Shown here piece after piece: positions 43,028-51,010 of a stretch of 64,000 nucleotides of DNA. Below the pieces are notes generated by a model. It did no database searches, was not told the DNA's origin, and worked only from the letters and a program-made list of their open reading frames with translations. This stretch comes from an uncultured Lachnospiraceae bacterium (GTDB lineage Bacteria; Bacillota; Clostridia; Lachnospirales; Lachnospiraceae). A program made the translations under genes and the position numbers. The stretch covers positions 124,001 through 188,000 of the forward strand of contig CAJTRA010000002.1 of the NCBI GenBank assembly GCA_910578345.1, written 5' to 3'. Each line of letters starts with the position of its first letter. The first letter of the stretch is position 1.

Positions 43028-44206
43028 TTATAATCTGGCAAGAATCTGGCTGACAGAAACCTGATGCTCCCTGGCCGCCTTTGCAAGATCTTCATATTCA
43101 TACTTCTGTCTGGTCACGCCGTAACCAGTTGAAATCTTTTTCCTGATCCTGCCGTATGGAGTCTCTGCCATTTCTACAGACCGGTCAAGCGTATATCGTT
43201 TGAAGGTGTTTTCCCGGATGCCAATGGTCGTGGTATGCTGGAAAAGCAAACGTACCATGCTCTCTTTATCCTCCGTGCGGCACATCACACACAGTAACAG
43301 CCCCGGACGGGATTTCTTCATCCCAATCGGCACCGTGTATACTTCCAGGGCACCGGCGTCAAATAATGTCTCCATCGCAAACCCAACGGCTTCCCCTGTC
43401 ATATCGTCCACATTGCAGTTTAACTCTACGATGACGTCTCCCGCACTTTCAGTCTCCCCCAGCATCGCCCGGACACAGTTTGCCGCCGGAAAGTCTTTGC
43501 TGCCCATGCCATAGCCGATCGCCGTCGTCCTCATAACGGGCATACCGCCAAATTCCATTACAAAATACTTCAGCAGCGCCGCCCCTGTAGGCGTGCACAA
43601 TTCTCCTCTGATCTCGCCGCCATATGTTGGCACTTCCCGCAGAATATACGCTGTGGCCGGTGCAGGAACCGGCAGGATCCCATGGGCACACTCTACCTGG
43701 CCGCTTCCCACATGAACCGGCGACGCTGCCACCCGGTCAGGCGCGATCTTATCCATCAGCAGGCAGACTGCCGCCACATCCGCAACCGCATCCATCGTCC
43801 CCACTTCATGAAAATGAATCTCCGTCACCGGGACTCCATGCACATGACTCTCGGCCTCGGCAATCAAATGATAGACTGCGAGGATATCTTTCCTGATCTT
43901 ATCAGTCACGGGAAGATGGTGCACAATATGTTCCACGTCATGCATTCCACTGTGATGATGGGTATGGTGGTGCGTATGATGATGCCGACTGTCGTCCCCC
44001 TCTTCCACACCGTGAACTTTCACTCTAATATGTGTGCCGCCGATGCCGCACTTGCTCATCTTCTCCTTCTCTATCGTCACCCCCGGAATACCCAGTGCAT
44101 TCAACTGGCTGAGGAATTCTTCCTGATCCGGCAAAAGTTCCAGCAGCGCCGCTGTCAGCATATCGCCTGCCGCACCCATACTGCAATCCAAATACAATGT
44201 TTTCAT
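43028..44206 (-). CDS. larC: nickel insertion protein LarC (pincer cofactor synthesis)
   Basis: A 392-residue LarC, the CTP-dependent nickel insertase that completes the nickel-pincer nucleotide of lactate racemase and relatives. The N-terminus MKTLYLDCSMGAAGDMLTA is diagnostic. A His-rich stretch near residues 75-95 (HHHTHHHTHHHSG) probably gathers nickel. ETHFHEVG-like TEIHFHEVGTMDAVADV and LCTPTGAALLKYF follow, with a C-terminal NVDDMTGEAVGFAME. In Lactobacillus plantarum the gene is split by programmed frameshifting. Here it is one uninterrupted frame. AGGAGG lies six bases before the ATG at 44206. Confidence 0.93.
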   Translation of the reverse strand: MKTLYLDCSMGAAGDMLTAALLELLPDQEEFLSQLNALGIPGVTIEKEKMSKCGIGGTHIRVKVHGVEEGDDSRHHHTHHHTHHHSGMHDVEHIVHHLPVTDKIRKDILAVYHLIAEAESHVHGVPVTEIHFHEVGTMDAVADVAAVCLLMDKIAPDRVAASPVHVGSGQVECAHGILPVPAPATAYILREVPTYGGEIRGELCTPTGAALLKYFVMEFGGMPVMRTTAIGYGMGSKDFPAANCVRAMLGETESAGDVIVELNCNVDDMTGEAVGFAMETLFDAGALEVYTVPIGMKKSRPGLLLCVMCRTEDKESMVRLLFQHTTTIGIRENTFKRYTLDRSVEMAETPYGRIRKKISTGYGVTRQKYEYEDLAKAAREHQVSVSQILARL

Positions 44207-44363
44207 GTTCTGCCTCCTGTTCTTATTTTCTGATCTTCTTTATTTTTCTTCTGCTCAGTGCTGTTTCTTCTATCCTTCATGTCTGCACTGCCTTTCACGG
44301 GTCTGTGACGGGCAATGCAATCTGTCTCTTACCAGAGTATCCTGCAAATCGCTATGTTTTCCG

Positions 44364-45131
44364 TCACTTCGCCTCGGGCCTGCCCGACGCCATATGATTG
44401 ATCATACCTGCCAGATAACCGGCTCCAAAACCGTTATCGATATTAACTACCGATACGCCGCTGGCACAGGAGTTGAGCATAGACAGAAGCGCGCTCACCC
44501 CATGAAAAGAGGCCCCATATCCCACGCTTGTCGGCACTGCGATCACCGGGCAGTCTGCCAGTCCGCCGATCACACTGGCCAATGCTCCTTCCATTCCCGC
44601 AATGGCAATGATCACCGATGCGCTCATGATCTCGTCCATATGCGCCAGCATCCGATGCAGACCGGCCACCCCCACATCATAAAGACGCACCACTTCATTT
44701 CCATGCACCTGCGCCGTGAGCGCCGCTTCCTCGGCCACAGGAATATCGGAGGTGCCGCCCGTGGCAACAACGATCCTGCCAATGCCGTCCGGCGCCGGCA
44801 GTCCTCCAAGGATGCCGATCCGCGCTTCCTTCCGGTAATCCAATTCATAGATCCTGGCAATTTCCTCCGCCGCCTCTGTCAAAAGACGAGTAATCAAAAT
44901 CCTGTTCTGTCCGTTTTTCTTCATAGTCTCGATGATGCCGATCATCTGCTCTGCCGTTTTCCCTGCCCCGTAGATAACTTCCGGCGCTCCTTGACGGATG
45001 CTGCGGTGCATGTCCACCTTGGCATAGCCAATATCCTCAAACGGCTCTTTCTTGATCGCAAGCAGCGCCTCGTCCACAGAGAGTTCTCCGCACTGTACTG
45101 CTTCTAATGTTCTTCTGATTTCACTGTTCAT
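44364..45131 (-). CDS. larB: LarB, pyridinium-dicarboxylate synthase of pincer cofactor pathway
   Basis: A 255-residue LarB, which carboxylates and hydrolyses nicotinic acid adenine dinucleotide to the dicarboxylate precursor of the pincer cofactor. The C-terminal half is AIR-carboxylase (PurE)-like: VATGGTSDIPVAEEAAL, VIIAIAGMEGALASVIGG and DNGFGAGYLAG. The N-terminal part has VIYGAGKTAEQMI and LVTRLL-like ILITRLLTEAAEEIA. This YGAG is a family feature of LarB and should not be confused with the glycan-cluster module. GAGG precedes the ATG at 45131. It lies between larE and larC, the usual partner set. Confidence 0.92.
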   Translation of the reverse strand: MNSEIRRTLEAVQCGELSVDEALLAIKKEPFEDIGYAKVDMHRSIRQGAPEVIYGAGKTAEQMIGIIETMKKNGQNRILITRLLTEAAEEIARIYELDYRKEARIGILGGLPAPDGIGRIVVATGGTSDIPVAEEAALTAQVHGNEVVRLYDVGVAGLHRMLAHMDEIMSASVIIAIAGMEGALASVIGGLADCPVIAVPTSVGYGASFHGVSALLSMLNSCASGVSVVNIDNGFGAGYLAGMINHMASGRPEAK

Positions 45132-45190
45132 TTTTCCTCATTTCTGCGCTGCTTTTGTCCAGTTTATTCCCCGGACCTGCGCATGTTTTC

Positions 45191-45937
45191 CTATTTTCTC
45201 GGTTCCAGATCCAGTACTACTCCTGCATAATATTTCTTCAATTCCTGCAGAATCCTCTCCCTGTTCTCGATAACGCATGCAATCTGGCTTTCCGGAACCT
45301 GCAGCTTTGCAAGATTCCCCATTCTGCGTACCCGGAAATCTGTAAATCCCTGCGCTGACAGATAAACTTCTGCCGCTTCTGTGGCGGCCAGTTTTTCTTC
45401 CGTAATCTCTTCCCCAGCAGGAATTCTTGTCGCCAGACAGGCATAAGCCGGCTTGTTCCATGTAAAGAGTCCCGCTTCTTTCGAGAGACGGCGAATCTCC
45501 TCTTTCGTCAATCCGCAAAGCCTGAGCGGCGAGAAGACAGACAACTCCCGGACCGCCCGCATGCCAGGACGGTCTACCTCTTCATCGGAGGCATTCGTGC
45601 CGTCCAGGAGAACTGAAAACCCATCTTCCCAGGCGGCTTTCATGATCGCCTCGAACAGAACTTTTTTACAGTGATAACAGCGGTCCGGCGGATTCCTGGT
45701 GATCATTCCGGAAGCCAGTATGTCCTTCTCAATAACCGTCAGATCCACCTGTAGCTGCTCTGACAGCCGTAACGCATCCTCCAGCTCAAACTGCGGCTGA
45801 AATGCAGATTTCACATAGTACGCCTTTACTTCTGCCCCAAACTGCAAGGCGGCATAAAGCAAATACGCAGAATCCACACCACCGGAGAAAGCAATGGCCA
45901 CGTTCGGATTTTGTACAAAAAAATCAGATAATTTCAT
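45191..45937 (-). CDS. larE: LarE, ATP-dependent sulfur transferase of pincer cofactor pathway
   Basis: A 248-residue PP-loop enzyme that adenylates the pincer precursor and inserts sulfur. The PP-loop is VAIAFSGGVDSAYLLYA. DRCYHCKKVLFEAI and YACLATRIPAGEEI are conserved Cys-containing blocks. The Cys in ACLATRIP aligns with the sacrificial Cys of the L. plantarum enzyme, while the CxxC could instead help hold an iron-sulfur cluster, so the sulfur source is open. The ATG at 45937 has AGAGGA five bases upstream. The frame continues 66 codons further upstream, but that stretch is leader, not conserved coding sequence. It is the first gene of the operon. Confidence 0.92.
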   Translation of the reverse strand: MKLSDFFVQNPNVAIAFSGGVDSAYLLYAALQFGAEVKAYYVKSAFQPQFELEDALRLSEQLQVDLTVIEKDILASGMITRNPPDRCYHCKKVLFEAIMKAAWEDGFSVLLDGTNASDEEVDRPGMRAVRELSVFSPLRLCGLTKEEIRRLSKEAGLFTWNKPAYACLATRIPAGEEITEEKLAATEAAEVYLSAQGFTDFRVRRMGNLAKLQVPESQIACVIENRERILQELKKYYAGVVLDLEPRK

Positions 45938-46050
45938 AGGATTCCTCTCATACCTCTGCTGAAACAGTTCCTGAGCCAGGCTCGTTTGCCAGATTCGCTT
46001 ACTTTGCTGCGCGGACTCGAACCGGCAGAGGAATTTCTTATCATTTCTTA

Positions 46051-46096
46051 TAAAAAACAAGAAGACATGCGGTTTTTTCAAAAACCATATGCCTTC
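46051..46096 (-). terminator. intrinsic-terminator-like hairpin in the larE leader (candidate attenuator)
   Basis: Arms 46061-46078 and 46080-46096 pair over about 15-16 bases on the minus strand and are followed by TTGTTTTTTAT. It lies 114 bases before the larE ATG and about 130 bases after a good promoter, so it could be an attenuator. It could also simply end read-through from the fructose operon. Confidence 0.65.
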
Positions 46097-46230
46097 CTGT
46101 ACATATATTCTATCTAACGCTATATCATTGATCAATCTGCATGGTAAACGGCACTACATGCGCTTAGAGACTAAGCAGAACTTCTGTTCCGCAGGCGACT
46201 TCTTGTCACCTTTTCTATCGCTGCAATAGA
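46097..46230 (-). ncRNA. structured larE leader, possible riboswitch aptamer (unclassified)
   Basis: Between the promoter and the terminator-like hairpin the minus strand folds into a run of short hairpins: a 7-pair AGGTGAC/GTCGCCT stem, a 7-pair GCGGAAC/GTTCTGC stem, GCTTAG/CTAAGC (46162-46176), and GCATG...CATGC. They are almost contiguous, as in multi-helix aptamers. I could not match it to a known class. The GGACAG element I associate with NiCo riboswitches is absent. Confidence 0.4.
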
Positions 46231-46233
46231 TTC

Positions 46234-46261
46234 ATTATATCATTTTACCCATAAATGGCAA
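46234..46261 (-). promoter_or_regulatory. sigma-A promoter for the lar-nickel operon
   Basis: TTGCCA (rc 46256-46261), a 16-base spacer and a perfect TATAAT (rc 46234-46239) on the minus strand, just after the stop of the DeoR-type gene. Predicted start of transcription is near 46227, giving a ~290-base leader before larE. Confidence 0.7.
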
Positions 46262-46277
46262 GAAAAATCTGTTTTTA

Positions 46278-47018
46278 TCATACCACAACATAATCCGCCG
46301 CTTCCCTATACTCTTCCGATAGCGCATCTGTCAGGATCGTACCTGCCGTCAGCGGCGCGAAAGTCACGGAACTGATCACATTAAATTTACTGTGATCACA
46401 CAAGAAATACTGCTTTCTGCACTGCTGGGCCGCAGTTCTTTTCACCAGCGCTTCATCGGCATCCGGTGTAGTATGGCCCGCTGTCCGGCTAACGCCATTG
46501 GTGCCGAAAAAGCCTTTTGTGAAATGATAATCCTTCAGCGTGAGGGCCGCCATCGTACCCACCACGGCTTCCGTGGTGCTCTTTAACGCTCCGCCTACCA
46601 GATAGACGCGGATGCCCTTTGCCGCAAGACGCTGTGCATGCGCCACGGCGTTGGTCACGAAAACAGCGCCCGTCTCTTCAATAAAGTCAAGCATACAGCC
46701 AGTCGTTGTTCCCGCATCGAGATAGATGAAGTCCTGGGATTCGATCAAGGAAGCGGCATACTGCGCGATCTTTCTCTTTTCCTCCCGGTACACCTCAACC
46801 CTCTGCGTCACTGTCGGCTCTACTGCCTGATAAGTGCTGTCCGCCACCACGGCCCCGCCAAACACCTTCACCAGCCTGCCCGCCTTATCCAGCACAATGA
46901 TATCCCTTCTTGCGGTAGACTCGGAAATACCCAGCAGTTTCGTCAATTCCGTCACCGTGACGCTTCGCTTCTCCTCTAAGATCTTTAAAATCATCTCATA
47001 TCTCTGTTCCGATAACAT
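46278..47018 (-). CDS. DeoR/GlpR-family regulator of the fructose operon
   Basis: A 246-residue DeoR-type regulator. The N-terminal helix-turn-helix is RYEMILKILEEKRSVTV then LTKLLGISESTARRDIIVLD. The C-terminal sugar-phosphate sensor domain has IYLDAGTTTGCMLDFI, VYLVGGALKSTTEAVVG and FFGTNGVSRTAGHTTPD, where the Thr and Gly loops bind phosphate. As last gene of a fruK-fruA-HPr operon it most likely senses fructose-1-phosphate and represses that operon (inference, standard for FruR of Firmicutes). The ATG at 47018 has GGAGG five bases upstream. Related direct repeats are seen at the fruK promoter. Confidence 0.87.
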   Translation of the reverse strand: MLSEQRYEMILKILEEKRSVTVTELTKLLGISESTARRDIIVLDKAGRLVKVFGGAVVADSTYQAVEPTVTQRVEVYREEKRKIAQYAASLIESQDFIYLDAGTTTGCMLDFIEETGAVFVTNAVAHAQRLAAKGIRVYLVGGALKSTTEAVVGTMAALTLKDYHFTKGFFGTNGVSRTAGHTTPDADEALVKRTAAQQCRKQYFLCDHSKFNVISSVTFAPLTAGTILTDALSEEYREAADYVVV

Positions 47019-47148
47019 CGTTTCCTCCGTATAGCCAAGACAGGCGCTGACAGACTGCTTCTTATGCCGCAAACAGGATCACGGTCCGCGTCTCTGCCAA
47101 TTTCCACTGCAGTTTATGCCCAAAAGGCCCAAACTGCAGCGATACTGT

Positions 47149-47406
47149 CTATAAGTTCTCCTGCATAAATTTGCTGATTGTCTCACATGCAGCATCTTCG
47201 TCTGCACCGTCAAAGGTTAATGTGACCTCATGGCCTTTCTTGACGCCAAGACCCATGATCCCAAAAATCTTCTTACAGTCACCTGTCTTGCCATCCCTTG
47301 AAAGCTTAATGCTGCACGCAAACGCTTTCGCCGCCTTTACCAGCTCCCCTGCCGGTCTTGCATGGATGCCTTCCGGATCTGTTACTACATACTTAAATTC
47401 TTTCAT
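47149..47406 (-). CDS. ptsH: HPr phosphocarrier protein lacking the regulatory Ser46
   Basis: An 85-residue HPr that carries phosphate from enzyme I to the PTS permease. The active-site motif GIHARPAGELV holds the phospho-His. The region that in Bacillus HPr reads KSIMGVMSLG is here KKIFGIMGLG, so Ser46, the target of HPr kinase in catabolite repression, is replaced by Lys. The protein thus looks specialised for phosphotransfer in this operon. AAGGAG lies seven bases before the ATG at 47406. It sits between fruA and the DeoR gene. I see the same replacement as common among clostridial accessory HPrs (from memory). Confidence 0.9.
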   Translation of the reverse strand: MKEFKYVVTDPEGIHARPAGELVKAAKAFACSIKLSRDGKTGDCKKIFGIMGLGVKKGHEVTLTFDGADEDAACETISKFMQENL

Positions 47407-47599
47407 GATGTTTCTCCTTTTCTATTATTTTATTATTTTCCTGCCGATTATTCAATATCTGATTCTTTACACGATACCCTTGCACATCACAATCCTGCCT
47501 GTGACACTGCCTGCATAGCGCCAAACCTAATCCCAATATCCCGCTCTACGGAGAATGCCTGACCATCAACATTTTGATCTGCCTGCTCTATTGCCGTTT

Positions 47600-49513
47600 T
47601 CACTCCACATTTTTCTTCAATACGCCAAGCAGTACCGTGGAAACCAGCGTTCCTACAATCAATGCCACAACATACATCAGCGCATTCCCCACCACCGGGA
47701 AGACGAAGATCCCGCCGTGCGGCGCCATAAGGGTACAGCCAAATACCATAGATAACGCTCCTGCAACACCCGAACCTGCCACACAAGCCGGAAGAACATG
47801 GAGTGGATCAGATGCCGCGAAGGGAATCGCACCTTCTGTAATAAAGGCCAGCCCCATAATGAAGTTCGTCGGACCCGATTCTCTTTCCTCCTTCGTAAAC
47901 TTCTTCTTAAAGAAAAGCGTCCCCAGCGCGATGGCACAGGGAGGCGTCATACCGCCGATCATAACCGCTGCCATAATATCATAATTGCCTGCCGCAATGG
48001 CCGCCGTGCCAAACACATACGATGCTTTATTGAACGGGCCTCCCATATCGATCGCCATCATGCCGCCCAGGATCAGCCCAAGAATCACCTTGCTTGTTCC
48101 TCCCATGCTGGTCAATCCGTTGTTCAGGGCTGTGTTGAGACCGCCCATCACCGGCTCCACCAGGAAAGTCATGATCAGACCCATGATCAGAAGCCCAACT
48201 AACGGGTAGATCAGAACCGGTGCGATCTTCTCCAGGAAATCAGGAAGCCTGTCGCATACTTTGCGCAATAATACAATCGTATAGCCTGCCAGAAAGCCTG
48301 CCGCCAACGCGCCAAGGAAGCCCGACTTTCCGTTTGCCGCAATCATACCGCCCACAAATCCCAATGCCAGGGCAGGCCTGTCGCCAATTGCCATCGCGAT
48401 AAATCCCGCAAGTACCGGCAGCATAAATCCGAAAGCGACGCCGCCCAGATTCTTAAACCATGCCGCTGCCGGCGTGATTGTACCGAAATTCATCCGCTCT
48501 GATACATCCAAAGCATTCATATCCACGCAAAATCCGTCAATCAGAAAAGCAATTGCGATTAGAATGCCGCCGCCCACCACGAACGGAAGCATATGGGATA
48601 CGCCGTTCATAAGCTGGGTGTAGATCTGATGTCCTCTGCTCCCGCTTTTCTTCGAGCCCTGCGCTGCCTGGTGCGATCCTGCCGCTGCAGGATAGATTGG
48701 CGCATCCCCTGCCATCGCACGGTCAAGCAGCTCTCCGGCCTTGCTAATCCCGTCGGAAACCTGGCACTCGATGACTTTCTTACCGTCAAAGCGGTCCATG
48801 GGAACCTGCGCATCTGCCGCCACGATAATGCAGTCGGCCTCCTCGATCTCTTTCGCCGTAAGGACATTTTTCGCGCCGCCGGAACCCCGTGTCTCAATCT
48901 TTATGAAACAGTCTCTCTCTTTCGCCGCCTTCTCGATTCCTTCCGCCGCCATATAAGTATGGGCGATTCCCGTCGGACAGGAGGTAACTGCCAGGATCTT
49001 TACCTGCCCGGCATGCGCTGAGCCTGTATCTGCCAGTCGCTCATCGATACTGGCCTTCTCCTCATCCGCCTGATCGATAATGGATAAGAACTCCTCTACC
49101 GACGAGGCGTTACGCAGGCTGTCGGAAAAGTCTTCATCCATCATCAGCACGGACAGTTTGCTCAGTACATCCAGGTGAACGTTATCCTCCGTATTCGGCG
49201 CCGCGATCAGGAAGATCAGTGTCACCGGCTCGCCGTCCAGTGCATCAAAGTCCACGCCGTCCTTTACTACCATTGCTGCAAGACCCGGCTTTGTCACCGC
49301 CTCACATTTGCCATGGGGAATCGCTATCCCTTCCCCGATGCCGGTAGTACTCTCCTCCTCTCTCGCATACACCTGTCTGCGATACGCTTCCTTATCGTTG
49401 ATCTTGCCGCTTTGCACCATCAGTTCCACGACCTGATCGAGCGCTTCTGCCTTATTCGCCGGCGCCCCGGTAAGCGAAATGCTTCTCTGATCCAGAAGTT
49501 CTGTTATTCTCAT
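47600..49513 (-). CDS. fruA: fructose PTS permease, IIA-IIB-IIC fusion
   Basis: A 637-residue enzyme II that imports fructose and phosphorylates it to fructose-1-phosphate. Order: IIA (~1-145; GIGEGIAIPHGKCEAV with the phospho-His), a linker, IIB (~160-260; LAVTSCPTGIAHTYMAAEG with the phospho-Cys, KIETRGSGGAKNVL), then the IIC membrane domain (~300-635; VVGGGILIAIAFLIDGF, GFVGGMIAANGKSGF, GGPFNKASYVFG). The ATG at 49513 has AGGAGG nine bases upstream. It lies 90 bases after fruK and before HPr, so one operon makes the carrier, kinase and permease. Length and order are normal. Confidence 0.93.
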   Translation of the reverse strand: MRITELLDQRSISLTGAPANKAEALDQVVELMVQSGKINDKEAYRRQVYAREEESTTGIGEGIAIPHGKCEAVTKPGLAAMVVKDGVDFDALDGEPVTLIFLIAAPNTEDNVHLDVLSKLSVLMMDEDFSDSLRNASSVEEFLSIIDQADEEKASIDERLADTGSAHAGQVKILAVTSCPTGIAHTYMAAEGIEKAAKERDCFIKIETRGSGGAKNVLTAKEIEEADCIIVAADAQVPMDRFDGKKVIECQVSDGISKAGELLDRAMAGDAPIYPAAAGSHQAAQGSKKSGSRGHQIYTQLMNGVSHMLPFVVGGGILIAIAFLIDGFCVDMNALDVSERMNFGTITPAAAWFKNLGGVAFGFMLPVLAGFIAMAIGDRPALALGFVGGMIAANGKSGFLGALAAGFLAGYTIVLLRKVCDRLPDFLEKIAPVLIYPLVGLLIMGLIMTFLVEPVMGGLNTALNNGLTSMGGTSKVILGLILGGMMAIDMGGPFNKASYVFGTAAIAAGNYDIMAAVMIGGMTPPCAIALGTLFFKKKFTKEERESGPTNFIMGLAFITEGAIPFAASDPLHVLPACVAGSGVAGALSMVFGCTLMAPHGGIFVFPVVGNALMYVVALIVGTLVSTVLLGVLKKNVE

Positions 49514-49603
49514 CGCTCTGCTCCTCCTATTTTGCTGTCTCTCCTTAACCCACATGTTTCATTTCGACTATTCTATTGCCGTCTGTTTCTGATCCTCACT
49601 GCG

Positions 49604-50527
49604 CTACTGTCCGTCCTGCTGCTGCCTCACCTGTCGGTACACAGCCTCCACCTCTTCTCTCGTCGCTAACTGTTCCGAAAAGGCGCTGGCGCTTCCCGCC
49701 GATAATCCCATGGCGAAAGCATGCCTGTAATCCTTCTTCTCCATCCAGCCGGCAAGGAATCCGGCCACCATGGAATCTCCGGCTCCTACACCGTTGACCA
49801 GCTTCCCTTCCGGCGCCGTCGCCTCATGAATGCTGCCGTCTGCCGCTGCCAGCACAGCGCCCTCTCCGGCCATGGATACGAGCACATTCACCGCACCCAT
49901 TTCCTGCATCTTCTTCGCGTAGGGAATCACTTCTGTCCTTGTGTTGAGCTCCACCCCAAAGATCTCACCCAGTTCATGGTTATTCGGCTTTACCAGAAAC
50001 GGATGATATGACAGCACATTGACCAACAGATCTTTCGTGGCGTCCACCGCGATCATCACGTCCCGTCCGCTCAGCCGTTCCATAATCCTTCTGTACATAT
50101 CGTCCGGCATGGAAGCAGGAATGCTTCCGGCAAGAATCAGCACGTCTCCGGCTCCCAGGACATCGAGCTTCTCCATCAGTCTCTGCACACTTTCTTCCCG
50201 GATTTCCGGTCCGCAGCCGTTGATCTCCGTCCCGTCGATGGATTTCAGCTTCACATTGATCCTCGATATGCCGTTATCAACCGTGATCAGGTCAGACCGC
50301 ACTCCCATCTGTTCTATCCGGCGGACGATCTCTTCTCCCGTGAACCCTGCTATAAATCCAAGCGCCGTATTCTCAATGCCCAGATTGCCAAGCACCATGG
50401 AAACATTTAATCCTTTTCCACCGGGAAGCATCAGCTCCGAACTGGTCCGGTTCGTCAGTCCCAGCTTAAAATCCTCGACCGAAACGATATAGTCCAGTGA
50501 CGGATTAAAAGTAACCGTATAAATCAT
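49604..50527 (-). CDS. fruK: 1-phosphofructokinase
   Basis: A 307-residue PfkB-family sugar kinase that converts fructose-1-phosphate to fructose-1,6-bisphosphate with ATP. The N-terminus MIYTVTFNPSLDYIV and the first PfkB signature GGKGLNVSMVLGNLG are typical of FruK/LacC. The second signature NGVGAGDSMVAGFLAGW carries the catalytic Asp and anion hole. ILAGSIPASMPDDMY and VKPNNHELGEIFG are further family blocks. GGGAGGG precedes the ATG at 50527. It is the first gene of the fruK-fruA-ptsH-regulator operon, with a clear promoter 140 bases upstream. Confidence 0.92.
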   Translation of the reverse strand: MIYTVTFNPSLDYIVSVEDFKLGLTNRTSSELMLPGGKGLNVSMVLGNLGIENTALGFIAGFTGEEIVRRIEQMGVRSDLITVDNGISRINVKLKSIDGTEINGCGPEIREESVQRLMEKLDVLGAGDVLILAGSIPASMPDDMYRRIMERLSGRDVMIAVDATKDLLVNVLSYHPFLVKPNNHELGEIFGVELNTRTEVIPYAKKMQEMGAVNVLVSMAGEGAVLAAADGSIHEATAPEGKLVNGVGAGDSMVAGFLAGWMEKKDYRHAFAMGLSAGSASAFSEQLATREEVEAVYRQVRQQQDGQ

Positions 50528-50668
50528 CTCTTTCCCTCCCTTGTCTTAGTTTGTTATGCTGTTTACTATGAAAGTTTCTGCCTTTCATAAGATGGATGGC
50601 CATGCGGCCCGCCAAAGCAGCAGGTTGTGTATCATTGTAGTTTCCTATGTGTGATTGATTATGGTTGT

Positions 50669-50697
50669 ATTATACAGTCAAACTCATTCAAAATCAA
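50669..50697 (-). promoter_or_regulatory. sigma-A promoter of the fructose operon
   Basis: TTGATT (rc 50692-50697), a 17-base spacer and TATAAT (rc 50669-50674) on the minus strand, about 140 bases ahead of fruK. Confidence 0.65.
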
Positions 50698-50765
50698 TCA
50701 TATTAATTCACAAAGATACGGCAATGTTTTTGTTGACTCTGCATAAATTTGAATGATTTTGGCTG
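50680..50765. promoter_or_regulatory. repeated TTTGAATGA elements, candidate DeoR-type operators
   Basis: Elements with a TTTGAATGA core occur on the minus strand at 50685-50693, inside the promoter, and on the plus strand at 50748-50756, upstream of it. Several TCA-spaced half sites lie around them. DeoR regulators bind such widely spaced repeats, so these are candidate sites for the operon's own regulator. Confidence 0.4.
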
Positions 50766-50894
50766 AATTGATCCAATTTTATTCTTTTATAACTACAAGG
50801 AAAAGGATTTCAGTCATACTCATTCATTTCTTTTACATGTTGCTGACCATAGTAGTCACGGTTATACCAATCACACTATCTATAACCAAACCGA

Positions 50895-50924
50895 GAGGGG
50901 CCGATCCAATCCGATCAGCCCCTC
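50895..50924 (-). terminator. terminator-like hairpin after the alpha-galactosidase gene
   Basis: Arms GAGGGGCCGAT and ATCAGCCCCTC (one mismatch) form a GC-rich stem 86 bases after the stop of the gene ending at 51011. The following T tract on the minus strand is broken (TCGGTTTGGTT). The rest of 50528-51010 holds the fruK promoter and no gene. Confidence 0.6.
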
Positions 50925-51010
50925 CCGCGACATTAACTCCTATTATTACTTTATTACTGAAATTCCATAATGATTCCGCATTACGCCTTCCCGTTACCGT
51001 ATCCGTTCCC

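Noticed and set aside
44205..45107. 300-codon plus-strand open frame opposite larB
   Set aside because: Complementary-strand artefact of a well-supported larB gene.
44364..45131. YGAG motif of LarB as another copy of the glycan-cluster module
   Set aside because: It is a normal part of LarB proteins in other organisms and lacks the downstream module features.
46012..46026. T-loop-like sequence (GGTTCGAGTCC on the minus strand) suggesting a tRNA end in the larE leader
   Set aside because: Only three T-stem pairs form and no D-arm, anticodon arm or acceptor stem can be drawn around it.
46097..46230. NiCo riboswitch upstream of larE
   Set aside because: The conserved GGACAG-type elements I would expect are not present; kept only as an unclassified structured leader.
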